Shown: positions 15,757-23,130 of the stretch, in pieces | How positions within the stretch are numbered: position 1 is the stretch's first letter | Layout of the letters: each line of letters starts with the position of its first letter | Assembly: GCF_003001675.1 (NCBI RefSeq) | Contig: NZ_PVYW01000010.1 | Location: 62,001 to 126,000 of the forward strand | Length of the DNA stretch: 64,000 nucleotides | Direction: 5' to 3' | Source: Cohnella sp. SGD-V74 | Lineage (GTDB): Bacteria; Bacillota; Bacilli; Paenibacillales; Paenibacillaceae | Made by a program: the position numbers and the translations under genes | The notes under the pieces: model-generated | What the model was told of the DNA's origin: nothing | The model's database searches: none | Seen by the model: the letters and a program-made list of their open reading frames with translations, nothing else

Positions 15757-16773
15757 CTACCTCTCTACGTCGCCTGCCGCTTGCGTCATCGCGCGCACGA
15801 TTTCCCGTTCCGATGCCATCGGCGTATCCCCGACGGTCGTATGGGCCAGCATGGCTGCCGCTGCCGCGTAACGAACCGTGTGATCCGGAGCGAAGCCGGA
15901 CAGCTCTCCGTGCAGAATTCCGCTCGCGTAGGCGTCTCCAGCCCCAATTCTATCATAAACGGCGAAGGTCAGCGTATCCGAATAGTTGAACCTTCCGTCC
16001 TTGTACAGGTAGCCGCGCAAAGAATGCGTGTTGTCCCCGTTCACGGAACGATGCGTTCCCGCCGCCGCGGAGATGCCATAGCGGCTTGCGACCTGCGGGA
16101 CCAGCTCCTCGAGCTGCTCTTCGCGCGTCGTTCCGGTTGCAGGCAGTCCCAACACGTACATTGCATCCTTCTCGTTCATCAGCACGATGTCCGCCAGCCC
16201 CAGCATTTTCTCGTAAAAAGGCTTCGCCTTCCCGTATCCGTCCTCGCCCCAGAGCGAGGGGCGATAATTGCAGTCGAAAGCGACCAGTCCGCCCCGCGCC
16301 TTCATCGCTTCTGCGAAATTAAGCATATGGCTTCTTACCGCGTCGTTCATGGCCAGCGTAATGCCGCAGAAGTGAGCGACGTCGAGCTGTTCGGCGATGC
16401 CGGCGAAATCGTAGGCGTCTTCCGGAGCCGTATTGAAGCTGCTCTCCAGCCGGTTCGTGTAGGTGACTCGGCTCGGCCGCGCGCCGAAGCCGTTTTCGAG
16501 AAAATACATGCCGATATAGCTGCCGCCCCGTGCTGCGAACGACTGGGCGATGCCCAGCTTGCGCAGATTGGCCGCCGCCGCGTCGCCCAGCGGATTGTCC
16601 GGAAGGCGGGTAACCAAGTACCCGTCGTGTCCGAAGCGAGCCAGCGCGGAGATCACGTTCACGCCCGTGCCGGAGAAGGAATAACCGAGCGTGCTCGCTT
16701 GGGACAGCAGATCGTATCCGGGCGCCTGCAGGCGCATCATCACTTCTCCGAAAGCCGCGATTCGCTTACCCAT
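15757..16773 (-). CDS. kdgK: PfkB-family sugar kinase, probable KDG kinase
   Basis: A 338-aa ribokinase-fold kinase, probably phosphorylating 2-keto-3-deoxygluconate to KDPG. The N-terminal FGEVMMRL and FSGTGVNVISALARFG match the PfkB sugar site, and the C-terminal DRIGAGDAYASGIL carries the catalytic Asp. It overlaps the preceding aldolase gene by 8 bp and is 11 bp from the GntR gene, so it is translationally coupled. KDG as substrate is inferred from the neighbouring KDPG aldolase. The gene symbol is tentative. Confidence 0.85.
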   Translation of the reverse strand: MGKRIAAFGEVMMRLQAPGYDLLSQASTLGYSFSGTGVNVISALARFGHDGYLVTRLPDNPLGDAAAANLRKLGIAQSFAARGGSYIGMYFLENGFGARPSRVTYTNRLESSFNTAPEDAYDFAGIAEQLDVAHFCGITLAMNDAVRSHMLNFAEAMKARGGLVAFDCNYRPSLWGEDGYGKAKPFYEKMLGLADIVLMNEKDAMYVLGLPATGTTREEQLEELVPQVASRYGISAAAGTHRSVNGDNTHSLRGYLYKDGRFNYSDTLTFAVYDRIGAGDAYASGILHGELSGFAPDHTVRYAAAAAMLAHTTVGDTPMASEREIVRAMTQAAGDVER

Positions 16774-17524
16774 TGGCTCCGTCCACCAGTCTCTTCGTGA
16801 TGGCCAGCAGCTCCTTCACGTCGGCGACGTTTGTCTTTCCCGTCTCCTTGTCGATAATCGAGGAGTACACGTGGGGAATCACATGGGGCACTCCGGCGTC
16901 CAGGCAAATTTGCAAAATCTGCTCGTAGTTGTCCATCTCGATGCCGCCGGTCGGCTCAAGGGCGAATCCTTCCTCGCCGCACGCGACTGCGACGGCTTTC
17001 AGCTCTTCCACCCGGCTAAGTCCGTTCATCGGAAAATACTTCAGCGCGTTGCCGCCCATATCCCTCACGAGAGCGATGGCGGACTTGACCGGAATGATCG
17101 CATGCTCCGATTGGGCCGCGCTGAACGGGCCTGTGGAGATGCTGACATAGCCGGGACGGCCGGTCGGCGAGACGAGCGCGTTAATCCAGCTGTCGCGTCC
17201 GCCCAGATTGGCGCGGGTCGCGCCTACGGCCGGGAACACCTGGTTGATGTGGCTGCCCGCATAGCTCTTGGCGATCTCCACGACGACCGCCGCCTGGCGG
17301 TTGTCTCCCGCGCCCAGACCGATCGATACGGCGTCGTCGATCGCTTCTCCGTACTGCTTCATCGCCGCAGCCGCCTCTTCGGCATTAGGATAAGCCTTGG
17401 ACAGCACGCCGACGAGGACGTGGCCTTCGGCTGCGTCGAATACTTCCTTGGCGTTCTCGATATCTTTGGCCAGCACGTTCAGAGCGACGCGGTCGTTGTA
17501 CAAGCGTTTGGATAAGTTGGACAT
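16766..17524 (-). CDS. dgaF: DgaF-type KDPG aldolase
   Basis: A 252-aa protein matching the DgaF/KDGP aldolase family, which cleaves 2-keto-3-deoxy-6-phosphogluconate to pyruvate and glyceraldehyde 3-phosphate. Recognisable segments are IGLGAGDNRQAAVVVEIAK, HINQVFPAVGATRANLGG, and ALKYFPMNGLSRVEELKAVA with the Schiff-base Lys in LKYFPM (about residue 163). EPTGGIEMDNYEQIL lies near the C-terminus. It starts 2 bp after the dgaE stop. It is distinct from Eda in sequence and longer. Confidence 0.88.
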   Translation of the reverse strand: MSNLSKRLYNDRVALNVLAKDIENAKEVFDAAEGHVLVGVLSKAYPNAEEAAAAMKQYGEAIDDAVSIGLGAGDNRQAAVVVEIAKSYAGSHINQVFPAVGATRANLGGRDSWINALVSPTGRPGYVSISTGPFSAAQSEHAIIPVKSAIALVRDMGGNALKYFPMNGLSRVEELKAVAVACGEEGFALEPTGGIEMDNYEQILQICLDAGVPHVIPHVYSSIIDKETGKTNVADVKELLAITKRLVDGANG

Positions 17525-17525
17525 T

Positions 17526-18629
17526 TTAAAGACCTCCCGTAAGTTCTCGAATTCTGGATGCGATAACCTCGATATCGTCGCCTTGAAGCGGACGGGGATC
17601 GATATCGAAATAGCCTTGCTTCACGCCGTAGTCCCTCGTGTAGACGGCGATATCGCCGCCTTGCAGCCCGGCGACGACTTGTCCGGCGTTCGTGCCCGAC
17701 GCGGTCGGATCGATCTTCACCCGGGCGCGGAAAATCGCTCTTCCCGCCTCGTCCTGAACGATGGACACCTGCACGCCCGGAACGTCGTTCAGCGGCATGA
17801 GCGTCTGCAGCGCGGCTTTCTCCCGCTCGCTGTTGTCCTTCTTGTCGACGTATTCGTCCAGCGCCTGCAGCAAGCCGAAGGAAGACTCCTTCCCGACCTT
17901 CATGCTCCGGCCGATGCCGTGAAGCTGGACCTTCAGCCATTCGATATATTGCCGCTTGCCGCCTACGATGCCGGACGTCGGTCCTTCGATCGCCTTGGAG
18001 CCGCTGTAGATGGCAAGATCCGAATAGCGCACATACTTCTGCAGATCTTCTTCGGCCGCCGCGTCCACGATCAGCGGAACGCCGCGGCGCTGCGCGACTT
18101 CCCAGGCTTCCTCGACGGAGATCATGTTTTTTTGCACGCAGTGGTGCGATTTCACGTACAGAATGGCCGCGGTGTTCGGCCCGATCGCATCTTCGATGTG
18201 GAAAGCCTTGCCTTCGTTGGCGTATCCGACCTCGACCAGCTTGCCTCCGCCCAGATACACCATCGTCTCCACCGGAGCGCCGTATTGAACGTTATGCCCC
18301 TTCAGAATGATGATTTCGTTCATGGCGATCGGTTCCTGGTGCAGGCGTTCGCTCAGCCGGCGATTGCCTTTCGTGACGACGGCGGCCACGGACAGCGCGA
18401 TGCCGCTGGAGGCCGAGTTGACGACGACGGCCGCTTCGGAGCCCAGAATGCGCGCGATATAATCCCCGGCCTTGTCGACGAGATCGGCGATCTCGACGTA
18501 CTGCTGGCCGCCGCGCTTCATCGCCTCCATAACCGTGTCGGTCGGCGCGGACACGCCGAGAATGCTCATGCGCCCGCTGGCGTTGATCACCCTTTTAAGC
18601 CCGTACTTCGCATTTAATGAACTTGTCAC
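17526..18629 (-). CDS. dgaE: DgaE-type PLP-dependent ammonia-lyase
   Basis: About 367 aa, of the SelA-like fold-type I PLP family whose characterised member DgaE deaminates D-glucosaminate 6-phosphate to KDPG. Motifs include INASGRMSILG near the N-terminus, VVNSASSGIALSVAAV, PLIVDAAAEEDL (the PLP-ring Asp) and the Schiff-base Lys in IYSGSKAIEGPTSG. GTG 18629 is preferred to TTG 18635 because GGGGAG is 9 nt upstream of GTG. It overlaps the upstream deacetylase gene by about 35 bp, implying tight coupling. With an unphosphorylated substrate it would yield KDG, which explains the adjacent kinase. Confidence 0.87.
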   Translation of the reverse strand: MTSSLNAKYGLKRVINASGRMSILGVSAPTDTVMEAMKRGGQQYVEIADLVDKAGDYIARILGSEAAVVVNSASSGIALSVAAVVTKGNRRLSERLHQEPIAMNEIIILKGHNVQYGAPVETMVYLGGGKLVEVGYANEGKAFHIEDAIGPNTAAILYVKSHHCVQKNMISVEEAWEVAQRRGVPLIVDAAAEEDLQKYVRYSDLAIYSGSKAIEGPTSGIVGGKRQYIEWLKVQLHGIGRSMKVGKESSFGLLQALDEYVDKKDNSEREKAALQTLMPLNDVPGVQVSIVQDEAGRAIFRARVKIDPTASGTNAGQVVAGLQGGDIAVYTRDYGVKQGYFDIDPRPLQGDDIEVIASRIRELTGGL

Positions 18630-19716
18630 CGGCAATCACTCCCCTTGGTTCGATAATCTTATGAGCGTTTCGTTCTTCTCCCTCGGAATCGATCAGCGTC
18701 GCAGGTTTGTCCTCGACCGAGAACAGAGTCAGATTGGCCGGATCGCCGACCTGAATTCGTCCGAGCTCGGGCTTGCCGAGCCAGCTCGCGGCGCGGACCG
18801 TCACGGACGCGATAACTTCCTCCAGAGAGTAACCCAAATGCAGAAACTTGGACAGCACGTTCGCCAGGCTGTACACAGGCCCGTTCTGCCGATTGCCTCT
18901 GTAGATGTCCGTGCTGATCGTATGCGGGCGGATTCCCGCTCTCCCGGCGGCTTCGGCCGTTCGGAACGAGAAGCTGGCCGTGCCGTGCCCGATATCGAGC
19001 CTTACGCCTCTGGCCAACGCGTCTTTCAGCGCCTGGATCGGCTGCCCGCTTTCGTCGAACAACCCGTTTTTCTTCCCGTGAAAACAATGAGTGACGACGT
19101 CTCCCGCCGACAAGAGACCCATGATCTCGCGAATATCCGGCGGACCCGAGCCGATGTGGACCATGAGCGGCAATCCGGTTTCGTCGGACAGCTTGCGGGC
19201 CAGCCAGAGCGGCTCCAGACCGCTGTCCCCGACGACGCTGCGGCTGATTCGCGCCTTGAAGCCGACGATCGAATCCGGATATTCGGAGGCGGTGCGAGCG
19301 GCGAGAGCCGGATCGATCCACTCCAGCCTCGACAGCTCGTCGATTCTGGACAAGCCGATGCGCGAGACGTTCAGGAACGCGAACAGCCGGGTCGCCGCTC
19401 GTTCTCCGCTGGCGATCAGCTCTCCGATCCGATCGGCCCCGCAGCTTCCGGCGTCGACGATCGCCGCGACGCCGTGCTTGACGCCGATCTCGTCGATGTC
19501 GTCTCCGTACGGATCGAATTCCGGGAAGGCGTGGACGTGCAAGTCGATCCAGCCGCTGGACACGTAAGTTTTTCCTTCGTAATCCGTACCTGCTATGTCC
19601 GAATCCGCCGACGGCGTTCCTCCCGGAGAAACATCCGCGATAATCCCGTTTTCTACGGCAATATCGACAAGAGAACCGTCCGTCAGCCGAAGATTGCGCA
19701 AAACTAGCTTCTGCAA
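18595..19716 (-). CDS. Amidohydrolase/deacetylase family metallohydrolase
   Basis: A 373-aa TIM-barrel amidohydrolase, first gene of the operon. Metal ligands are visible: HxH in WIDLHVHAF (about residues 57-65), a candidate carbamylated Lys in IVGFKARIS, His in LMVHIGSG, His in VVTHCFHGK, and Asp in RLDIGHG. The family is often labelled dihydroorotase-like but occurs next to DgaE/DgaF in Firmicutes. A deacetylase role, for example on N-acetyl-glucosaminate or a related compound, is an inference from context. Its promoter carries a long palindrome. Confidence 0.85.
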   Translation of the reverse strand: MQKLVLRNLRLTDGSLVDIAVENGIIADVSPGGTPSADSDIAGTDYEGKTYVSSGWIDLHVHAFPEFDPYGDDIDEIGVKHGVAAIVDAGSCGADRIGELIASGERAATRLFAFLNVSRIGLSRIDELSRLEWIDPALAARTASEYPDSIVGFKARISRSVVGDSGLEPLWLARKLSDETGLPLMVHIGSGPPDIREIMGLLSAGDVVTHCFHGKKNGLFDESGQPIQALKDALARGVRLDIGHGTASFSFRTAEAAGRAGIRPHTISTDIYRGNRQNGPVYSLANVLSKFLHLGYSLEEVIASVTVRAASWLGKPELGRIQVGDPANLTLFSVEDKPATLIDSEGEERNAHKIIEPRGVIAGDKFIKCEVRA

Positions 19717-19750
19717 ATGATATCACCCGATTTCTGTTCAAGATGTCTCT

Positions 19751-19786
19751 TTAAACAATATAACGTTATAATGTTTAATTGGTCAA
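19751..19786 (-). promoter_or_regulatory. Operon promoter with 28-bp palindromic operator
   Basis: TTAAACA-w-TATAACG mirrored by CGTTATA-w-TGTTTAA spans 19751-19778, with a single mismatched pair. On the minus strand TTGACC (19781-19786), an 18-nt spacer and TATATT (19757-19762) form the promoter. The palindrome covers the spacer and -10, as expected for GntR repression. Confidence 0.8.
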
Positions 19787-19865
19787 TATCAAAGCCAACG
19801 GATGGTTTGCTCAAGCTTCGGGAAAAGTAACGGGGACAAGAGACAAAAGGGAGGCCTTTTTACTT

Positions 19866-20705
19866 ATGAAGAGATTGGCAATCATCGCGATTCTGCTGCT
19901 TCTGGCCGCTTGCGGCAATCAAGGCCACGACATGAAGCAGCAAATGAAACAGCAGTCCAAAAGCCAGCCGCAGCTTCAGGTCAGCGCGACGGATACAGAA
20001 GTTCCGGTCAACAAATACGTCGTCCAGAGCAACGAGTCCATCCAGGACATTGCCAGCAAGTACCATGTCAGCATCGAAGATTTCCTCCGGGCCAATCCCG
20101 ACTTGCTTAAGCTTGTAGGAGGCGGCGGGGGCAATTACGGGAACCCGAACCAAGGCGCCGGACAGGGCTGGGGAGACACGGGCCAGGGGCAGACGGGCGC
20201 ACCGCGGACGGGAACGCCGCAGACTGGAGCTCCGCAGAGCGGGACGGGCAATCCGGGAGCGGGCTTGAACGAACCTCTTCCTAACAACAGGGAAGTGACG
20301 ATTCCGTCCAGTGATTCGATGACAGGTTATGAGCTCGAAGTGCTGAACCTGACTAACGCGGAGCGTCAGAAAGCCGGCCTTAAGCCTTTTTCCGGCGATT
20401 ACTCGAACTTGAACCGATCGGCGAGAGCCAAGTCGGAGGATATGGCGAAAAACAACTATTTCTCCCACACGTCTCCGACGTACGGCGATCCGTTCGCTAT
20501 GATGCGCAATTTCGGCGTGCAGTATCAGTCCGCGGGGGAAAATATCGCCAAGGGGCAGCCGTCTCCGCAGCAAGTCGTCCAAGCCTGGATGAATTCTCCG
20601 GGACATCGCGCCAACATTATGAATGCTTCCTATACCCATATGGGAGTCGGATACGTGGCGAATAACGGTCAGCCGTGCTGGACGCAGCAGTTCGTTTCCA
20701 AATAA
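19866..20705 (+). CDS. CAP-domain lipoprotein with LysM motif
   Basis: A 279-aa exported lipoprotein. The signal peptide MKRLAIIAILLLLAAC ends in a lipobox with Cys16. A LysM-like segment YVVQSNESIQDIASKYHVSIEDFL (about residues 50-75) should bind peptidoglycan. It is followed by a Gly/Pro/Thr-rich linker with GTPQTGAPQ-type repeats. The C-terminal CAP/SCP domain (about residues 150-279, YkwD-like) has NAERQKAGLKPF, YFSHTSPTYGDPF and HRANIMNASYTHMGVGYV. ATG 19866 directly precedes the signal. A terminator follows. Function on the cell surface is unknown. Confidence 0.9.
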   Translation: MKRLAIIAILLLLAACGNQGHDMKQQMKQQSKSQPQLQVSATDTEVPVNKYVVQSNESIQDIASKYHVSIEDFLRANPDLLKLVGGGGGNYGNPNQGAGQGWGDTGQGQTGAPRTGTPQTGAPQSGTGNPGAGLNEPLPNNREVTIPSSDSMTGYELEVLNLTNAERQKAGLKPFSGDYSNLNRSARAKSEDMAKNNYFSHTSPTYGDPFAMMRNFGVQYQSAGENIAKGQPSPQQVVQAWMNSPGHRANIMNASYTHMGVGYVANNGQPCWTQQFVSK

Positions 20706-20719
20706 CGTTCGTCCACGGA

Positions 20720-20760
20720 GGATACCCGGCAGACCGTTCAGGTCCCGGGTATCCTTTCTT
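20720..20760 (+). terminator. Terminator after CAP lipoprotein gene
   Basis: GGATACCCGG (20720-20729) pairs with CCGGGTATCC (20745-20754), followed by TTTCTT. Confidence 0.8.
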
Positions 20761-20772
20761 CGCGTCGGCGGG

Positions 20773-21666
20773 TCAGCTTTGCTCTACCAGCATGTCCATC
20801 AGATGCCGGGCGCTCTTGGAGAGATGGCGGTCCCGCAGCCAGACGACGCCGATGTCGCTGTGGAAACGCGCGTCCTCGATCTCGATTAGCGTGATGCTCG
20901 GAGGCTCGAACGAGTTCATAACCGACTTGGGCAGAATCGCCGCTCCGATTCCCGCAGCGACGAGCGAGATGGCGATGGCAACGCTGGAGCATTCGCTGAC
21001 GATTCTGGGCTCCAGGCCGAGCTGCTTGAATTGCTGGAACACCTGGTTGTGCATTCCGGTCGTCCGATCCGTCTTCAAGGTGAGAAAAGGAAAACGGGCC
21101 AGCTCCGCCATCGTCATCGCCCGTCTGTCCGGCGGGCGCCATTCGGTCGGAAGCAACGCGACGAAAGGATCGGACGGCAAGGGGAGCGCCGAATAGTGCT
21201 GCGACTGAAAGTCGGATTGGAACGGGAGGCGCGTGACGATGAATTCGAGATCGCGATTTTCCAGCAGCTCCCCGAGCAAGAAATGATCTCCCTCCTGAAT
21301 CTTGAAGGTGACCTGCGGATACTTCTCCGTGAATCTGCGGAGGACGGGGGGCAGGAGCGAGACGCAGGAGACGACCGCCCCGATCGACAGGACGCCCTGC
21401 ACGCCCTCTCCCAGCTCCTGGACGTAGGTGATCGTATCTTCGAATTGCTTCATCAGGGCAAGCGCGCGGTCGCGCAGCATTTCTCCGGCTTGGGTGAGCT
21501 GCAGCCGCTTGCCGTTGCGGTCGAACAGCACGACGCCGAGCTCCTGCTCGATCAGCTTGAGCTGGCGGCTGAGCGGAGGCTGCTCCATATTGAGCTGCTT
21601 GGCCGCGCGGGTAATCTGACCTTCGTGCGCAATCGCGAGAAAATAACGAAGCTGGCGCATGTCCAT
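20773..21666 (-). CDS. LysR-family regulator divergent from ilvE
   Basis: A 297-aa LysR regulator. The N-terminal HTH is MDMRQLRYFLAIAHEGQITRAAKQLNMEQPPLSRQLKLIE. The effector-binding domain (about residues 90-295) has GVLSIGAVVSCVSLLPPVL, and AAGIGAAILPKSV near its end. ATG 21666 is chosen because GGAGG lies 8 nt upstream, whereas the ATG at 21681 has the RBS inside the coding sequence. The 120-bp gap to ilvE is A+T-rich, and LysR proteins usually control a divergent neighbour. The effector is unknown. Confidence 0.9.
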   Translation of the reverse strand: MDMRQLRYFLAIAHEGQITRAAKQLNMEQPPLSRQLKLIEQELGVVLFDRNGKRLQLTQAGEMLRDRALALMKQFEDTITYVQELGEGVQGVLSIGAVVSCVSLLPPVLRRFTEKYPQVTFKIQEGDHFLLGELLENRDLEFIVTRLPFQSDFQSQHYSALPLPSDPFVALLPTEWRPPDRRAMTMAELARFPFLTLKTDRTTGMHNQVFQQFKQLGLEPRIVSECSSVAIAISLVAAGIGAAILPKSVMNSFEPPSITLIEIEDARFHSDIGVVWLRDRHLSKSARHLMDMLVEQS

Positions 21667-21786
21667 GTCGAAAACCTCCATACTTTAAAGGTATGCATCA
21701 CCGATAAAACAGATATTATCAATATACATCCGCCTCTGGTATCATTCAAATATAAAGCGCGTTCAATCAAGGAGGAATATTCGGAC

Positions 21787-22857
21787 ATGGTTCACGCAAT
21801 CCCGGTACAACGGACGAACGCACCCAAGGAGAAGCCGGAAGCTTCGACGCTCGTCTTCGGCAAGCATTTCACGGATCATATGTTCATCATGGAGTACGAC
21901 GCCGGCCAAGGGTGGCACGATCCCCGCATCGTCCCTTACCAGCCGATCTCGCTCGACCCGGCCGCGAAGGTGTTTCACTACGGCCAGACCGTTTTCGAAG
22001 GCATGAAAGCCTATAAGACGCCGGACGGCCCGGTGCTGCTGTTCCGGCCTTTCAAAAACCTGCAGAGACTTAACCGATCCAACGCCCGCCTCAGCATCCC
22101 GCCGATCGACGAGGATTTGGCGATGGCCGCGTTGAAGGAGCTTCTCAAGGTCGACGAGGACTGGATCCCGACCGATGAAGGCACGTCGCTGTACATCCGC
22201 CCTTTCATCATTTCGACGCATGCTACGCTTGGCGTATCTCCGTCGGAAAGCTACTATTTCATGATCATTCTGTCTCCCGTGGGCTCGTATTACGCGGAAG
22301 GCATCAACCCGGTCACCATCTACGTGGAGTCGGAATACGTACGCGCGGTGACGGGCGGTGTAGGCAACGCCAAGACGGGCGGCAACTATGCGGCAGGGCT
22401 TAAGGCGCAGGAGGAAGCTTCCGGCAAAGGCTATTCGCAGGTGCTGTGGCTGGACGGCGTGCACCGCAAATATATCGAAGAAGTCGGCAGCATGAACGTC
22501 TTCTTCAAAATCGCCGGCAAAGTCGTCACGCCTGCGCTGAACGGAAGCATTCTCGACGGCGTCACGCGGGATTCCGTCATTCAGGTGCTGAAGCATTGGG
22601 GCATCGAGGTCGAGGAGCGGACGCTCTCCATCGATGAACTGGTCGAGGCTTACCGCAAGGGTACGCTGGAGGAAGCGTTCGGCACCGGAACGGCCGCCGT
22701 CATCTCGCCGATCGGGGAGCTGAACTGGCAGGGAGACAAGCTGACGCTGAACGGCGGACGCACGGGCCCGCTGTCTTCCAGAGTGTACGACTTTATGACC
22801 GGCATCCAAAGAGGGGCGGTTGAAGATCCGTTCGGCTGGGTCGTAAAGCTGGATTAG
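21787..22857 (+). CDS. ilvE: Branched-chain amino acid aminotransferase
   Basis: A 356-aa fold-type IV PLP aminotransferase that performs the last step of Leu/Ile/Val synthesis or first step of their breakdown. Features are FHYGQTVFEGMKAYKT (about residues 63-78), RLNRSNARLSIP, the PLP Lys in GVGNAKTGGNYAAGLKAQ (about residues 190-207), WLDGVHRKYIEEVGSMN and GTGTAAVISPIG. The length matches the Bacillus YwaA/YbgE group. An in-frame extension to 21031 runs antisense through lysR and is rejected. AAGGAGG lies 11 nt before ATG 21787. Confidence 0.95.
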   Translation: MVHAIPVQRTNAPKEKPEASTLVFGKHFTDHMFIMEYDAGQGWHDPRIVPYQPISLDPAAKVFHYGQTVFEGMKAYKTPDGPVLLFRPFKNLQRLNRSNARLSIPPIDEDLAMAALKELLKVDEDWIPTDEGTSLYIRPFIISTHATLGVSPSESYYFMIILSPVGSYYAEGINPVTIYVESEYVRAVTGGVGNAKTGGNYAAGLKAQEEASGKGYSQVLWLDGVHRKYIEEVGSMNVFFKIAGKVVTPALNGSILDGVTRDSVIQVLKHWGIEVEERTLSIDELVEAYRKGTLEEAFGTGTAAVISPIGELNWQGDKLTLNGGRTGPLSSRVYDFMTGIQRGAVEDPFGWVVKLD

Positions 22858-22876
22858 GCGGCACGCGATAAATCTC

Positions 22877-22906
22877 TTGAAATTATTGCGACTATAGACT
22901 TATAAT
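22877..22906 (+). promoter_or_regulatory. Promoter for the riboswitch-controlled operon
   Basis: TTGAAA (22877-22882), an 18-nt spacer and TATAAT (22901-22906). Transcription would begin near 22913, about 65 nt before the aptamer. Confidence 0.6.
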
Positions 22907-22979
22907 TGATATCGATGCGTGACGTAAATAGGTAACGATATTCAATTATTCTAGTCATATATACATCGAGGAGACGCAT

Positions 22980-23070
22980 ACACGAAAAGGCAAACCCTTC
23001 GAAAGAGGGGGACGCAAAGCTATGGGCCTAAAGAACTCTCCAGTTCAATGGCTGCCAGGCCGCCGAATGG
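22980..23070 (+). promoter_or_regulatory. Cyclic di-GMP-I (GEMM-I) riboswitch aptamer
   Basis: The hallmark core is present: AAAGGCAAACC, a stem capped by a GAAA tetraloop (CCCTTC-GAAA-GAGGGG), then GGACGCAAAGC, GGGCCTAAAG, the second hairpin, and GGCTGCCAGGC-CGCCGAA. This matches the GEMM-I consensus base for base in the invariant parts. The 3' end CCGAATGG (23063-23070) can instead pair perfectly with CCATTCGG (23088-23095) in the terminator, which gives a plausible antiterminator. Binding of c-di-GMP is then predicted to favour termination (an OFF switch). Confidence 0.95.
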
Positions 23071-23078
23071 AGCGTTAA

Positions 23079-23110
23079 GACACCATCCCATTCGGGAGGG
23101 TGTCTTTTTT
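23079..23110 (+). terminator. Riboswitch expression-platform terminator
   Basis: GACACCATCCC (23079-23089) pairs with GGGAGGGTGTC (23094-23104) with one A-G mismatch, followed by six T. It lies between the c-di-GMP aptamer and the DUF342 start. Confidence 0.9.
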
Positions 23111-23130
23111 GTTGTCGCGAGGTGTTGAGC

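Noticed and set aside
21031..21786. N-terminal extension of IlvE to 608 aa
   Set aside because: The extension is antisense to the lysR gene and crosses the divergent promoter; a good RBS precedes 21787.
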